NCBI GenBank assembly: GCA_016708785.1
Contig: JADJFC010000005.1
Location: forward strand, 220,652 to 284,651
Direction: 5' to 3'
From: Bacteroidota bacterium
GTDB taxonomy: Bacteria > Bacteroidota > Bacteroidia > AKYH767-A > 2013-40CM-41-45
Length of the DNA stretch: 64,000 nt
Part shown: piece by piece, positions 1-8,215 of the stretch
Layout: the number at the start of each line of letters is the position of its first letter
Numbering within the stretch: position 1 is the first letter of the stretch
Translations under genes and position numbers: made by a program
The notes under the pieces: model-generated
What the model was told of the DNA's origin: nothing
What the model saw: the letters and a program-made list of their open reading frames with translations, nothing else
Database searches by the model: none

Positions 1-91
1 AATGAAGGGTACCATTAACTTTGAAAGTGAAGTTGGAAAAGGTACAACGTTCACAGTACATATTCCAAATGCCAGAAACGAACATATATAA
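1..91 (+). CDS. Sensor histidine kinase, C-terminal end (5' part outside window)
   Basis: An open frame runs into the window from the left edge and stops at 89-91. The last 29 residues contain GTINFESEVGKGTTFTVHIP, which matches the end of a HATPase_c domain (the G2-box region that closes the ATP lid, followed by the final beta strand). The gene would therefore be the C-terminus of a two-component sensor kinase. Only the tail is visible, so the sensory input and partner regulator cannot be judged. It lies 11 bp upstream of the epimerase gene on the same strand, so the two may be cotranscribed. Confidence 0.6.
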   Translation, partial: MKGTINFESEVGKGTTFTVHIPNARNEHI

Positions 92-102
92 TATAAGTAA
101 GT

Positions 103-507
103 ATGATTTTACGTGTTGAACACATCGGAATTGCAATTAAAGAAATGGATAGTGCCAATAAGCTTTTCGAAAGTTTGTTGGGCATTTCAAATTATAAAAT
201 GGAAGAAGTTGTAAGCGAGAACGTAAAAACTTCTTTTTTCAAGACCGGCGACACAAAAATAGAATTACTTGAAGCAACAAGTGATAACAGCCCCATTTCC
301 AAATTCATAGAGAAAAAAGGTCAAGGAATACACCACATTGCTTTTGAAACAGATAACATCGTTGCTGAAATGCAACGTTTGAAAGATCTGGGCTTTGAAC
401 TACTTTCCGATCAACCCAAAAAAGGTGCAGATAACAAATTAATTTGCTTCCTCCATCCAAAATCCACAAACGGAGTTCTCGTCGAACTTTGTCAAGAGAT
501 CAAATAA
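103..507 (+). CDS. mce: Methylmalonyl-CoA epimerase (VOC family)
   Basis: The 134-aa product has the length and layout of methylmalonyl-CoA epimerase, which interconverts the (R) and (S) forms of methylmalonyl-CoA between propionyl-CoA carboxylase and the mutase. It is a glyoxalase/VOC fold with paired beta-alpha-beta3 modules. The N-terminal HIGIA motif (His7), GIHHIAFE (His77-His78) and the C-terminal VLVELCQ (Glu129) correspond to the metal-ligand positions of the family. An acyl-CoA carboxylase beta subunit of the same pathway is in the window at 14838, but the two are not in one operon. The ATG follows the kinase gene by 11 bp. Confidence 0.88.
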   Translation: MILRVEHIGIAIKEMDSANKLFESLLGISNYKMEEVVSENVKTSFFKTGDTKIELLEATSDNSPISKFIEKKGQGIHHIAFETDNIVAEMQRLKDLGFELLSDQPKKGADNKLICFLHPKSTNGVLVELCQEIK

Positions 508-578
508 GTTAAAAGAAGTATTCACTCCCCTTCACGCAGAACCGGCAAACCTTCAACTTGCAAACCTTCGAACTTTTT

Positions 579-1187
579 TCAAATTACCTCTTTCAGCAAT
601 TTACCCTTTGGCATCAATATAGATTCGATCCCCACTTTTCTCGCAGCTTCAACATGCTGAATGGAGTCGTCTATAAAGAAAGTTTCAGATTTATTCAAGG
701 AACTATTTCCAATAACATATTGAAAGATCTCTGCATTCGGCTTCCGAAGATGAATGATATGCGAGAGATACATTTTTTCAAAGATATCGTCGAAAATGAA
801 CAATCTATATTGATCTATTATCATTTTTCGATAAGCTGCTTCATGTATCGAGTTCGTATTGCTTAATAAGAAAAGTCTGTATTTTTTCTTCAGGTCATAT
901 AGCGTTTTTACATTCTCTTCAGGTAGCCCGATCAAAATTGCATTCCAGCATTTACGAAGATCCTCATCGTCATGTTCACTATCGCTCATTGCACGAATGT
1001 CATTGAAGAATTCCTCTTCTGTGATCAATCCTTTTTCCAAAAGGTCAAATAATGGAATCTGAGATTGCTGGCTGTATAGTTTTTCCGCATGCGGAATCCC
1101 TATCGATTTGAAAGCATCTATCGTAAGTTGATAATTGATATCCAATATCACACCTCCAAGGTCGAGGATGAGGTTTTTCTTTTCCAT
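579..1187 (-). CDS. HAD-superfamily phosphatase (HAD-IA, YihX-like)
   Basis: A product of about 202 aa with the HAD motif order. Motif I is LILDLGGVILD near the N-terminus (nucleophile Asp, in the DxGG form of the YihX/epoxide-hydrolase-like branch). Motif II is LLSNTNS, motif III the Lys of RKPNAEIF, and motif IV FFIDDS. The first start at 1214 would add nine residues; I prefer the internal Met at 1187 because MEKKNLIL places motif I at the usual distance. The substrate is unknown, though family members hydrolyse small sugar or nucleotide phosphates. It converges on mce, and its 3' end is separated from it by about 70 bp. Confidence 0.8.
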   Translation of the reverse strand: MEKKNLILDLGGVILDINYQLTIDAFKSIGIPHAEKLYSQQSQIPLFDLLEKGLITEEEFFNDIRAMSDSEHDDEDLRKCWNAILIGLPEENVKTLYDLKKKYRLFLLSNTNSIHEAAYRKMIIDQYRLFIFDDIFEKMYLSHIIHLRKPNAEIFQYVIGNSSLNKSETFFIDDSIQHVEAARKVGIESILMPKGKLLKEVI

Positions 1188-1314
1188 TTTATTATGGTGA
1201 GTAGTAATTGGCAAGTAGTGAGTAGCAAGCTATCCAATACGACAAATGGGCAATTATAATTAGACTTTTTATTTTGACTTTGGAATCAATCTCTTTTCCG
1301 TGTTCTCCTTTTGT

Positions 1315-1330
1315 CCCGATAGCTATCGGG
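1315..1330. repeat. 16-bp perfect palindrome CCCGATAGCTATCGGG
   Basis: A self-complementary sequence sits in the gap between the HAD gene and the lipoprotein gene. The same 16 bp, with the same flanking A/T, recurs at 24696-24711 inside the DUF4175 coding region. Two exact copies of a 16-bp palindrome in 64 kb indicate a dispersed short repeat or a protein-binding site rather than chance. Confidence 0.7.
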
Positions 1331-1392
1331 ATTGTGTTTAATTTTCTTTACGTTTCTCTTTTTTTTCTCCTTTTTCTCCGTGTTTAATTTTT

Positions 1393-2268
1393 TCAGCGAT
1401 ATTCACTATTCACTATTTTAAGAACCACCAGATTCCCTTTCCCATTCTTCCCTTCATCAGAAATAATCAGATCTCCAACAGTTGAAAATGCAAGACCTTC
1501 GGGTTGTTTATAAATCGCCGGATCAAGTGCGGTTGCACAGATCAATTGTCCGGTAATTGAGAAAACAGCTAGTTTTTTTCCAACTGCCGAAAGTATGAAA
1601 TAATTTCCTGACAATGGTTCAATCGCAATTTCTGAAGGCTCGAAAAGTTCAGCACCATTTGCTTCTTCTCTTGACGATAATCGATTTGAATTTTTTACCG
1701 CCTCATTGATTATTTTAGGATCGAATATCAGTACCGGTTCTTCAAACATTGCTCTTGATTTCAGGTCAAAAGCATAAACTGCTTTTTCATACTTCTTTGC
1801 ACTGCCCTTTTCAGGTCGACCTTTGCAAGCAATAAGAAGTCTGTCGTGCTTAGGATCATAACACATCCCTTCACAATCATTGACCTTCGAAAGAAAAGTG
1901 TGATGAATGACCGCTTCCACACCATTCGTTTCAAGAGAATCAATTTCATAGATGTCGCCATTACTTCTCAATACAAAAATGGTATCGTTGACGTTTGCTA
2001 TCGCTTCATAATCTTTGTCCCCACCAAAATCGATGGACTCCTTCAATTTGTCTTTGTGAATATCATAAATGAAGATTGTCCCTTTCTCATCCTGAACACA
2101 AGCGATCTTATTTTTACTCAGAAAAGTGATGCCGGAGATCTCCTTTAATTTTGCAGGAAGTTTAATAAGTTCATCGGGATGATTCAAATCAAAATCACCA
2201 CACTTATTTTGACCCGTGGAACATGACATCATTAAAATTGTGTAAAACAGAAAAAGAGTTTTTTTCAT
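1393..2268 (-). CDS. SdiA-regulated-type beta-propeller lipoprotein
   Basis: A product of about 291 aa starting at MKKTLFLFYTILMMSCS. It is a lipoprotein signal peptide with the lipobox ending in MMSC, so the mature protein is probably membrane-anchored with Cys as first residue. The body resembles the SdiA-regulated family (six-bladed propeller, phytase/SMP-30-like), with repeated strand motifs ISGITFL, DYEAIANV, NDCEGMCYD, EPSEIAIEP and QPEGLAF spaced 40-60 residues apart. These acidic loops recur once per blade and could bind a metal. The enzymatic activity, if any, is unknown. A slightly earlier Met at 2277 is possible. The gene is divergent from the TonB receptor at 2389. Confidence 0.7.
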   Translation of the reverse strand: MKKTLFLFYTILMMSCSTGQNKCGDFDLNHPDELIKLPAKLKEISGITFLSKNKIACVQDEKGTIFIYDIHKDKLKESIDFGGDKDYEAIANVNDTIFVLRSNGDIYEIDSLETNGVEAVIHHTFLSKVNDCEGMCYDPKHDRLLIACKGRPEKGSAKKYEKAVYAFDLKSRAMFEEPVLIFDPKIINEAVKNSNRLSSREEANGAELFEPSEIAIEPLSGNYFILSAVGKKLAVFSITGQLICATALDPAIYKQPEGLAFSTVGDLIISDEGKNGKGNLVVLKIVNSEYR

Positions 2269-2358
2269 AAGTGGCAAAGATTGCCTTTTTCAATTAATTT
2301 CAAATGAATAAATATAAATTTATATGATTTACATCAATTCAGCCGAACAATTTTCCGG

Positions 2359-2366
2359 TAAATTTG
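2359..2366 (+). promoter_or_regulatory. Probable Bacteroidota -7 box (TAAATTTG) of the TonB receptor
   Basis: TAAATTTG matches the TAnnTTTG consensus of the Bacteroidota housekeeping sigma factor. Transcription would start near 2373, downstream of the first possible ATG at 2371, which favours the Met at 2389 as the true start. No clear TTTG -33 element is visible at the usual spacing. Confidence 0.45.
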
Positions 2367-2388
2367 TTCAATGTTCAAAATAAGGTTT

Positions 2389-4814
2389 ATGAAGCGTCAG
2401 ATTGCAATTTTTGCACTTTTATTATTATCAAAAGTAACATTAGCACAAAATACAGGAGTAGTTTTCGGATCCGTCAAAGATAAATATACCCAAGAGGTTC
2501 TGATTGGTGTTACTCTTCAGTTAGAAGGAACACAATTAGGTGCTGTCACTGATCTTGACGGTCGATTTAAAATTGCCAATGTCCCATCATCGTCTTATAA
2601 TTTAAAAGTGAATTATTTGGGATATGAATCTCAGACCTTTTATAATATTGTCGTTACCTCAGGAAATTCCAGTGAGTTGAATATTGATCTCGAAGCAGCT
2701 TCTTCAAAGTTGAAAGAAGTGCAGATCACGGCAAATACTTTTGGTAAAAGACTGGAATCACCACTTTCAATTCAAAGTCTGACCATAGAAGAGATCAGAA
2801 ATAATCCCGGTGGTAATTATGATATTTCGAAAGTGATCCAGGTACTTCCTGGTGTAGGTGGTACAGGTGGAAATGCTGCCCGTAATGATCTCATCGTTCG
2901 TGGTGGAGCGCCAAGTGAAAATATCTATTATCTCGATGGAGTAGAAGTTCCTCAGATCAATCACTTTTCTACTCAAGGAAGTAGTGGAGGCCCGCAGGGA
3001 ATACTCAATGTTTCATTCATTGAAGATGTATCACTTTCTACCAGTAGTTTCGCTGCTAAATATGAAAATGCGCTTTCTTCCATTATGCAGATTCGTCAAC
3101 GTGATGGTAATCCGGAAAAAATGGAAGGCAACATCCGATTGAGTAGTACTGAACTTGCACTTTCTTTGGAAGGTCCCATTAATAAGAAAACAACTTACAT
3201 GTTGTCGGCTAGACGTTCTTACCTGGATTTTTTCTTCAAGTTGATTGATTTGCCGATTCGTCCAAATTACTGGGATTTTCAATATAAGGTAACTCATAAG
3301 ATCAATGATAAAACAACATTGACAGCAATTGGTCTGGGCGCAATCGATGAATTTACATTCGCAGTTCCGAAGGAATCAGATCCGACGAAGGAATATATCA
3401 TCCGTGCTTATCCAACAATTAACCAATGGAATTATACTGTTGGATTTACATTGAAACGTCTGGTGCAAAATGGATATTACAATGTTACTCTTAGCAGGAA
3501 TATGTTCAACAATCAGCTCGACCAGTTTGAAGATGCTGATTTTGGTAATGAAAGTAAAAGGACTTTCAAATCAGTGTCGAATGAGATCGAAAATAAACTC
3601 CGCTTAGATGTAAACAAGTTTGTGAACGAATGGAAGTTTAGCTATGGTCTCTCTTCACAATATGTGAAGTATAACAATGATCTATTTGCAAAAGTTGCCA
3701 ATGAAGTAACAGATTCAGTTGGAGGAATAATTCAACCTGCTGTATATACTTCATTTGTTACAGCAATCGACTTTATGAAATATGGAGCATTTGCTTCTGT
3801 AAATAGAAAAGTACTGAATGAAAAACTTTCACTTACTCTCGGACTGCGTCTTGATGGAAATTCTTTTACTGCATCGGCAAATGGCTTCAAAGAGATATTT
3901 TCGCCGCGTTTTTCTGTAAGTTATGCGGTAAAACCGAAGATCAATATCAATGCAACTGTAGGCCGATATAACAAAGTTCCCGTATATACTATTTTAGGTT
4001 ACAGGAATTCAGCCGGTGAATTGGAAAATTCAGATGTAAAGAATATTATTTCAGATCATATTGCAGGCGGACTGGAATTCCTGCCTACTCCTTCGTTGCG
4101 AATTACAGTAGAAGGTTTTATAAATTCTATAGCAACTATCCGGTTTCAATTGCTAAGGGAATATCTCTTGCAAATCTTGGAGCTGATTTTGGAGCGATTG
4201 GCAATGAAGCAGTGATCAGTTCAGGGAAAGGGAAAAGTTACGGAGCAGAATTATTTGTACAACAAAAACTAACCAAAGATTATTACGTCACGGCATCGTA
4301 TACATTCTTCTATTCAAAATTCTCAGGGCTCGACGGCAAGTATGTAGCATCAAGTTGGGATACACGAAATTTATTGTCGCTTATCGTCGGAAAGAAATTC
4401 AAAAAAGGTTGGGAGTTGGGAGTAAAATATCGCTTGTCAGGTGGTGCTCCATATTCACCATACGATATGCCGCTGTCACAAAGTACTTATACGATCACAG
4501 GACAAGGAGCGGATGATTACTCAAAACTAAATACTGAACGACTTCCTTTATTCAATCAACTGGATCTGCGTATCGATAAAAAATTCAATTACAAAAGAAC
4601 GACGTTGAATATCTATCTCGATTTTCAAAATGTGCTTATGTCGAAATCCGTTTCGAAAGATTACTATACTTTCCAACGTAATGCAGACAACACAGATTTC
4701 GAAACGACAGATGGCAAAGCGCTAAAGGCAGATGGCTCCAATGCAATTCCGCTCTTGATCAAAAACGAAGACACAACCTTCATCCCGGCTTTGGGTATTA
4801 TCTATCAGTTTTAG
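2389..4814 (+). CDS. TonB-dependent receptor with CarboxypepD regulatory domain (frameshifted)
   Basis: Outer-membrane active-transport receptor. The signal peptide MKRQIAIFALLLLSKVTLAQ is followed by a carboxypeptidase-regulatory-like beta sandwich (about residues 25-100), a plug domain (about 115-230; LIVRGGAPSENIYYLDGVEV) and a beta-barrel ending in an aromatic-terminated strand (FIPALGIIYQF). The reading frame breaks at the T run 4116-4119. Restoring one T makes the text read YSNYPVSIAKGISLANLG and joins smoothly to the second half, giving about 808 aa. The ATG at 4212 is therefore not a separate gene. There is no SusD partner next to it. The ligand is unknown; a small polar ligand or siderophore is possible but not shown. 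Confidence 0.82.
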
Positions 4815-4852
4815 TCACGATGATTTTCGGAGATTTGAATTAAGTCGGAATC

Positions 4853-4876
4853 ATTATACATATATATATGTATAAT
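4853..4876. repeat. 24-bp perfect AT palindrome after the TonB receptor
   Basis: ATTATACATATA is followed directly by its reverse complement, 39 bp after the receptor stop. It could form a small cruciform or hairpin, but the stem is all A/T apart from two C/G pairs and has no T tract, so a terminator role is weak. The rest of 4877-5113 shows no convincing gene. It contains loosely repeated GACCTTTGACCTTG-like text. Confidence 0.5.
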
Positions 4877-5113
4877 TCATGCCTTAATTAATTGAATTGA
4901 ATTTCAAGGATGGAACCTACTAAGCAAGCACCAAAATAAACTGCTGATAACCAGTACTTTTGTTGTTGCAGAAGAACCTACAAATTGACCTTTGACCTTG
5001 TACCCTTGACCTAATAACAACTTCGGATCTGTCAGGGCGACGAACACATTAAAAATCCCAAGGAATTTGTAATTATTACCCTGAAAAGATACCTTTGTCA
5101 CCCCAAATTTACC

Positions 5114-5187
5114 GGGCCCTTAGCTCATTCGGTTAGAGCAACAGACTCATAATCTGTGGGTGGATGGTTCGATTCCATCAGGGCCCA
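5114..5187 (+). tRNA. tRNA-Met (anticodon CAT, elongator type)
   Basis: A complete cloverleaf. The acceptor stem is GGGCCCT (5114-5120) pairing with AGGGCCC (5180-5186), with A as discriminator at 5187. The D stem is GCTC/GAGC. The anticodon stem ACAGA/TCTGT holds loop CTCATAA with CAT at 5148-5150. The T stem is GATGG/CCATC with loop TTCGATT. CCA is not encoded (CTA follows). The acceptor lacks the mismatched first pair of initiator tRNA, so it is elongator Met; tRNA-Ile2 with a lysidine-modified CAT cannot be fully excluded. The next protein gene begins only 20 bp downstream. Confidence 0.93.
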
Positions 5188-5207
5188 CTATTTTTATCTT
5201 AAGAACT

Positions 5208-5900
5208 ATGAAAAAACTATTCAGTCTGGCAGCCATTGCATTTCTAAGTTTTACAACTTATGCTCAGGACGCTACATCAACACCAAAGCAAGGAACACTT
5301 GAGAAAATTACTGCGGCAGATGATCTATTCATTATGACGTTCAGTTCGGATAATTGGGTGAATCTTCCTTCAAGTTTAGAAGCAAAGCCATTGCGTTCTC
5401 GCGGATTCAGTTTTATGTTCATGAATGAAAAGATGAATGCGGCTGGAAACTTCGGATTAGGTTATGGATTAGGATTTACTTCCCAGAATGTACATACTGA
5501 TGGAGTATTACTTTACGATGATGTTACTGCGAAAACGTATTTTCAAAAAGTTCCTGATTCATTGGAGCTTGAAACAAATAAACTTTCATTGAATTTTGTT
5601 GATGTTGCTTTAGAATTTCGTTTAAGAACAGCAGAGAACAGCAAAGGTAAAAGATGGAAATTCAATGCAGGTGTAAGAGGTAGTTACTTACTTCAAAGTC
5701 ACACGAAGTACGAAGATATAAACGGAAAAGTAAAATTGTACAATACTATTGGACTTAATCCTTTCCAGGCCGGTGTTACAGGAAGAATTGGTTATGGTAA
5801 CGTAGCTGCTTCAGTATATTATTCTTTAGTAAATGTATTCAGAAAAGACAAAGGACCGGAGTTGACTCCGCTTTCGATTGGGATTACGTTTACATTTTAA
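5208..5900 (+). CDS. Secreted outer-membrane beta-barrel protein, function unknown
   Basis: A 230-aa product with a clear signal peptide (MKKLFSLAAIAFLSFTTYAQ). The rest is alternating hydrophobic/polar strands with many Gly and aromatics (GNFGLGYGLGFTSQN, RIGYGNVAASVYYSLVN), ending in LSIGITFTF. A terminal Phe is typical of BAM-inserted outer-membrane barrels. The strand count fits a small barrel of eight or more strands of the PorT/OmpW kind, but I see no motif that names the family. The ATG at 5208 is chosen because the upstream frame runs through the tRNA. Confidence 0.65.
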   Translation: MKKLFSLAAIAFLSFTTYAQDATSTPKQGTLEKITAADDLFIMTFSSDNWVNLPSSLEAKPLRSRGFSFMFMNEKMNAAGNFGLGYGLGFTSQNVHTDGVLLYDDVTAKTYFQKVPDSLELETNKLSLNFVDVALEFRLRTAENSKGKRWKFNAGVRGSYLLQSHTKYEDINGKVKLYNTIGLNPFQAGVTGRIGYGNVAASVYYSLVNVFRKDKGPELTPLSIGITFTF

Positions 5901-5953
5901 TATTACAATAAGATATTTTTCGGAAACTCTTGTGGGAAACTGCAAGAGTTTTT

Positions 5954-6054
5954 TTCTGCGGTTTTTCTGCGTATTCTGCGCAAATCTGCGGGAAATAATA
6001 CGGCTAAATTTATTTCCAGCAGATTCCCGCAGAATACGCAGAAAAACCGCAGAA
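5954..6054. repeat. Long imperfect inverted repeat (CTGCGG/CCGCAG type)
   Basis: A left arm starting TTCTGCGGTTTTTCTGCG (5954 on) pairs with a right arm 6024-6054. The left arm carries an extra 10 nt (CAAATCTGCG) that the right arm lacks. The element fills the gap between the barrel gene and the PAP2-like gene, which converge, so it could stop transcription from both sides. A longer, perfect relative lies at 25854-25954. Confidence 0.75.
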
Positions 6055-6059
6055 GTTTT

Positions 6060-6668
6060 TTATAAACTCAGAAAAAGAAACTCACAAACAAACCCAATCC
6101 CAAACCCCAAGTAGATCTGAAACGGACTATGCGCACCAAGACTCATTCGTGCTGAACCTAAAAGTCCGGCAACGAATAAAGAAAAAATTATCGGGAAGCG
6201 AAGATCAACTAATAAAAAAGTAGACAACCCAAACAACGTTCCCACCATTGCCCCAACACCTATCATGTGAATGCTGATCTTCCATTTCATATTGATAATA
6301 ATAGCAATTGCCACAGAAGCGATCGCACCTAAGATCAATTGAAAAAATACTTGAGGAAGTCGTAATGCATGAATAAGATATGCAGCAACCATCATTAACA
6401 ACATATTACTTGCATACGGGATCAATCGCTCTTCGCGTTTTTCCATTTCAAATGATCTGATCACTCCTTTTTTTATTAGAATGAATGAAACCATAACAGG
6501 AAAAACGAGCGTGTTTAATATGATGACCAGGAAAAGTGCAAGCTTAGCATGATAAGGAATAGAGTAGGAGAAGAAAGTGCTGTTCTGAAAAATAAATAGT
6601 AGCGCATACGTTGGCATTAATACCGGATGAAGAACTACAGAAAGAAATTGTGCAAATTTTTTGTTCAT
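6060..6668 (-). CDS. PAP2-like integral membrane protein, degenerate active site
   Basis: A 202-aa product with about six transmembrane helices. The fold resembles the PAP2/undecaprenyl-pyrophosphatase-like family of Bacteroidota. KREERLIPY stands where the family has the KxxxxxxRP motif, SIHMIG where it has SGH, and SARMSLGAHSPFQIYLG where it has SRxxxxxHxxxD. The SGH Gly and the final Asp are replaced, so phosphatase activity is doubtful. Its ATG overlaps the stop of rpoN (ATGA), so the two are translationally coupled and probably cotranscribed. A non-catalytic membrane role is possible. Confidence 0.6.
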   Translation of the reverse strand: MNKKFAQFLSVVLHPVLMPTYALLFIFQNSTFFSYSIPYHAKLALFLVIILNTLVFPVMVSFILIKKGVIRSFEMEKREERLIPYASNMLLMMVAAYLIHALRLPQVFFQLILGAIASVAIAIIINMKWKISIHMIGVGAMVGTLFGLSTFLLVDLRFPIIFSLFVAGLLGSARMSLGAHSPFQIYLGFGIGFVCEFLFLSL

Positions 6669-8137
6669 AGCTCTTTTCTCAATCGTGCAACCGGAATATC
6701 CAGCATTTCACGATACTTCGCTACCGTTCTCCGTGCGATATTATAACCTTTTTGATTCAAAATTTTTGTCAGCGCATCATCAGTCAATGGCTTACGTTTG
6801 TCTTCAGCACCGATACAATCAGTAAGGATCTGCTTCACTTCTTTACTCGAAACCTCTTCGCCGCTTTCAGTAGATAATCCTTCGGAGAAAAAACTTTTCA
6901 GTAAGAATGTTCCGAATGGTGTTTGTACATATTTGCTATTCGCAACACGCGAAACTGTAGAGATATCCATTCCGATCTTTTCGGCAATGTCTCTCAACAC
7001 CATCTTTTTCAACTTGCGCATATCGCCTTCAAGGAAATATTCATGCTGATAATCCATGATCGTATGCATCGTCTGATAAAGCGTATGCTGCCTTTGTTTC
7101 AATGCATCGATAAACCATTTTGCAGAATCCAATTTTGCTTTCACAAATGTGATGGCATCTTTATTCGCTTTCACATTCTTTTTGTCTTTGCTGTAATGAT
7201 CGAGCATTTCTTTGTAGTCGCGGCTCATTCGTAATTCCGGAGCATTTCTGGAATTCAATGTCAACTCAAGAATACCATCCGTATTGTTGATTATAAAATC
7301 CGGAATGATATGTTCAATCGAACGTTGTCCTTGATTGGCAGCGCTTCCCGGTCTTGGATTCAATTTCAGAATTTCATCGATTGCTTTTTTCAATTGCTCA
7401 TCGGTGATCTCCAATTCTCGGGAAATTTTTTCGTAATGTTTTTTCGAAAATTCTTCGAACTGTGTATTGAGGATTTTTTTCGCAAGCAAAACAGAATCAC
7501 GTTTCTGATCCTTACGGTCCAATTGCAATTCCAGACATTCCTGTAAAGAACGCGCACCGATTCCCGGAGGATCGAGCGTTTGTATCGCCAGTAAAATATG
7601 TTCTAATTCTTCTTTTGTAGTAGTAATGTTTTGCGAGAATGCAAGATCATCCACAATTGCAGTCAACTCGCGACGTAGATATCCATCGTCATCTATACTG
7701 CCGACCAATTGTTCTGCGATGTGATATTCACGATCATCGAAGTCGAGGAGATAAAGTTGAGCGAGTAGTTGATCCTGAAAATTCCCTTGCGTACTCAAAG
7801 GCATTTCGCGTCTTTCATCGTCTGGCGATGAATTGTTCACTGAAGTTTTGTAATCCGGAATTTCATCATCGACCAAATATTCGTCGATGCTAATGTCTTC
7901 TTCGCGTTCAGCTAATTCTTCATCGTCATCATTTGTTGTGTCGTCGTCGGCATCCGTATCGTATTCATCTTCTTCCTGATCGGCACCTTCTTCGAGAGCA
8001 GGGTTGTCCTGCATTTCTTCTTTGATGCGTTGCTCAAGATTAGCGACAGGAATCTGCAACAACTTCATCAATTGAATTTGTTGCGGCGATAATTTCTGAA
8101 GTAGTTTCTGGTTTAACCCTTGACGTAAGTGACTCAT
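6665..8137 (-). CDS. rpoN: RNA polymerase sigma-54 factor
   Basis: A 490-aa product with standard sigma-54 organisation. The N-terminal Gln/Leu-rich activator-interaction region I is GLNQKLLQKLSPQQIQLMKL. It is followed by a strongly acidic region II (about residues 45-90, runs of Asp/Glu), the core-binding domain, a helix-turn-helix (DISTVSRVANSKYV), and the C-terminal RpoN box ARRTVAKYRE that reads the -24 element. Transcription at these promoters needs an AAA+ activator, and none is encoded nearby. It is the first gene of a two-gene unit with the PAP2-like membrane protein. Confidence 0.96.
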   Translation of the reverse strand: MSHLRQGLNQKLLQKLSPQQIQLMKLLQIPVANLEQRIKEEMQDNPALEEGADQEEDEYDTDADDDTTNDDDEELAEREEDISIDEYLVDDEIPDYKTSVNNSSPDDERREMPLSTQGNFQDQLLAQLYLLDFDDREYHIAEQLVGSIDDDGYLRRELTAIVDDLAFSQNITTTKEELEHILLAIQTLDPPGIGARSLQECLELQLDRKDQKRDSVLLAKKILNTQFEEFSKKHYEKISRELEITDEQLKKAIDEILKLNPRPGSAANQGQRSIEHIIPDFIINNTDGILELTLNSRNAPELRMSRDYKEMLDHYSKDKKNVKANKDAITFVKAKLDSAKWFIDALKQRQHTLYQTMHTIMDYQHEYFLEGDMRKLKKMVLRDIAEKIGMDISTVSRVANSKYVQTPFGTFLLKSFFSEGLSTESGEEVSSKEVKQILTDCIGAEDKRKPLTDDALTKILNQKGYNIARRTVAKYREMLDIPVARLRKEL

Positions 8138-8187
8138 AAATGAAGCGGTATTCTACTCTGCAAAATTGATGGTTTTTTGCGTAGGAA

Positions 8188-8195
8188 CAAATATA
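8188..8195 (-). promoter_or_regulatory. Probable -7 box (TATATTTG) for rpoN
   Basis: On the minus strand TATATTTG fits TAnnTTTG. It lies about 50 bp upstream of the rpoN ATG, predicting a leader of roughly 44 nt. No good -33 element is seen. Confidence 0.4.
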
Positions 8196-8215
8196 AAAAG
8201 GATTGTCGGTAAAAA

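Noticed and set aside
4212..4814. A separate outer-membrane gene
   Set aside because: It is the C-terminal barrel half of the TonB receptor, rejoined by one T at 4116-4119.
4904..5101. A 65-aa minus-strand open frame before the tRNA
   Set aside because: It is built from loosely repeated GACCTTTGACC text, has no family match that I recognise and ends against the tRNA.
5114..5187. tRNA-Ile2 or initiator tRNA
   Set aside because: The acceptor stem is fully paired and the overall sequence resembles elongator tRNA-Met. The Ile2 possibility is kept as a caveat only.
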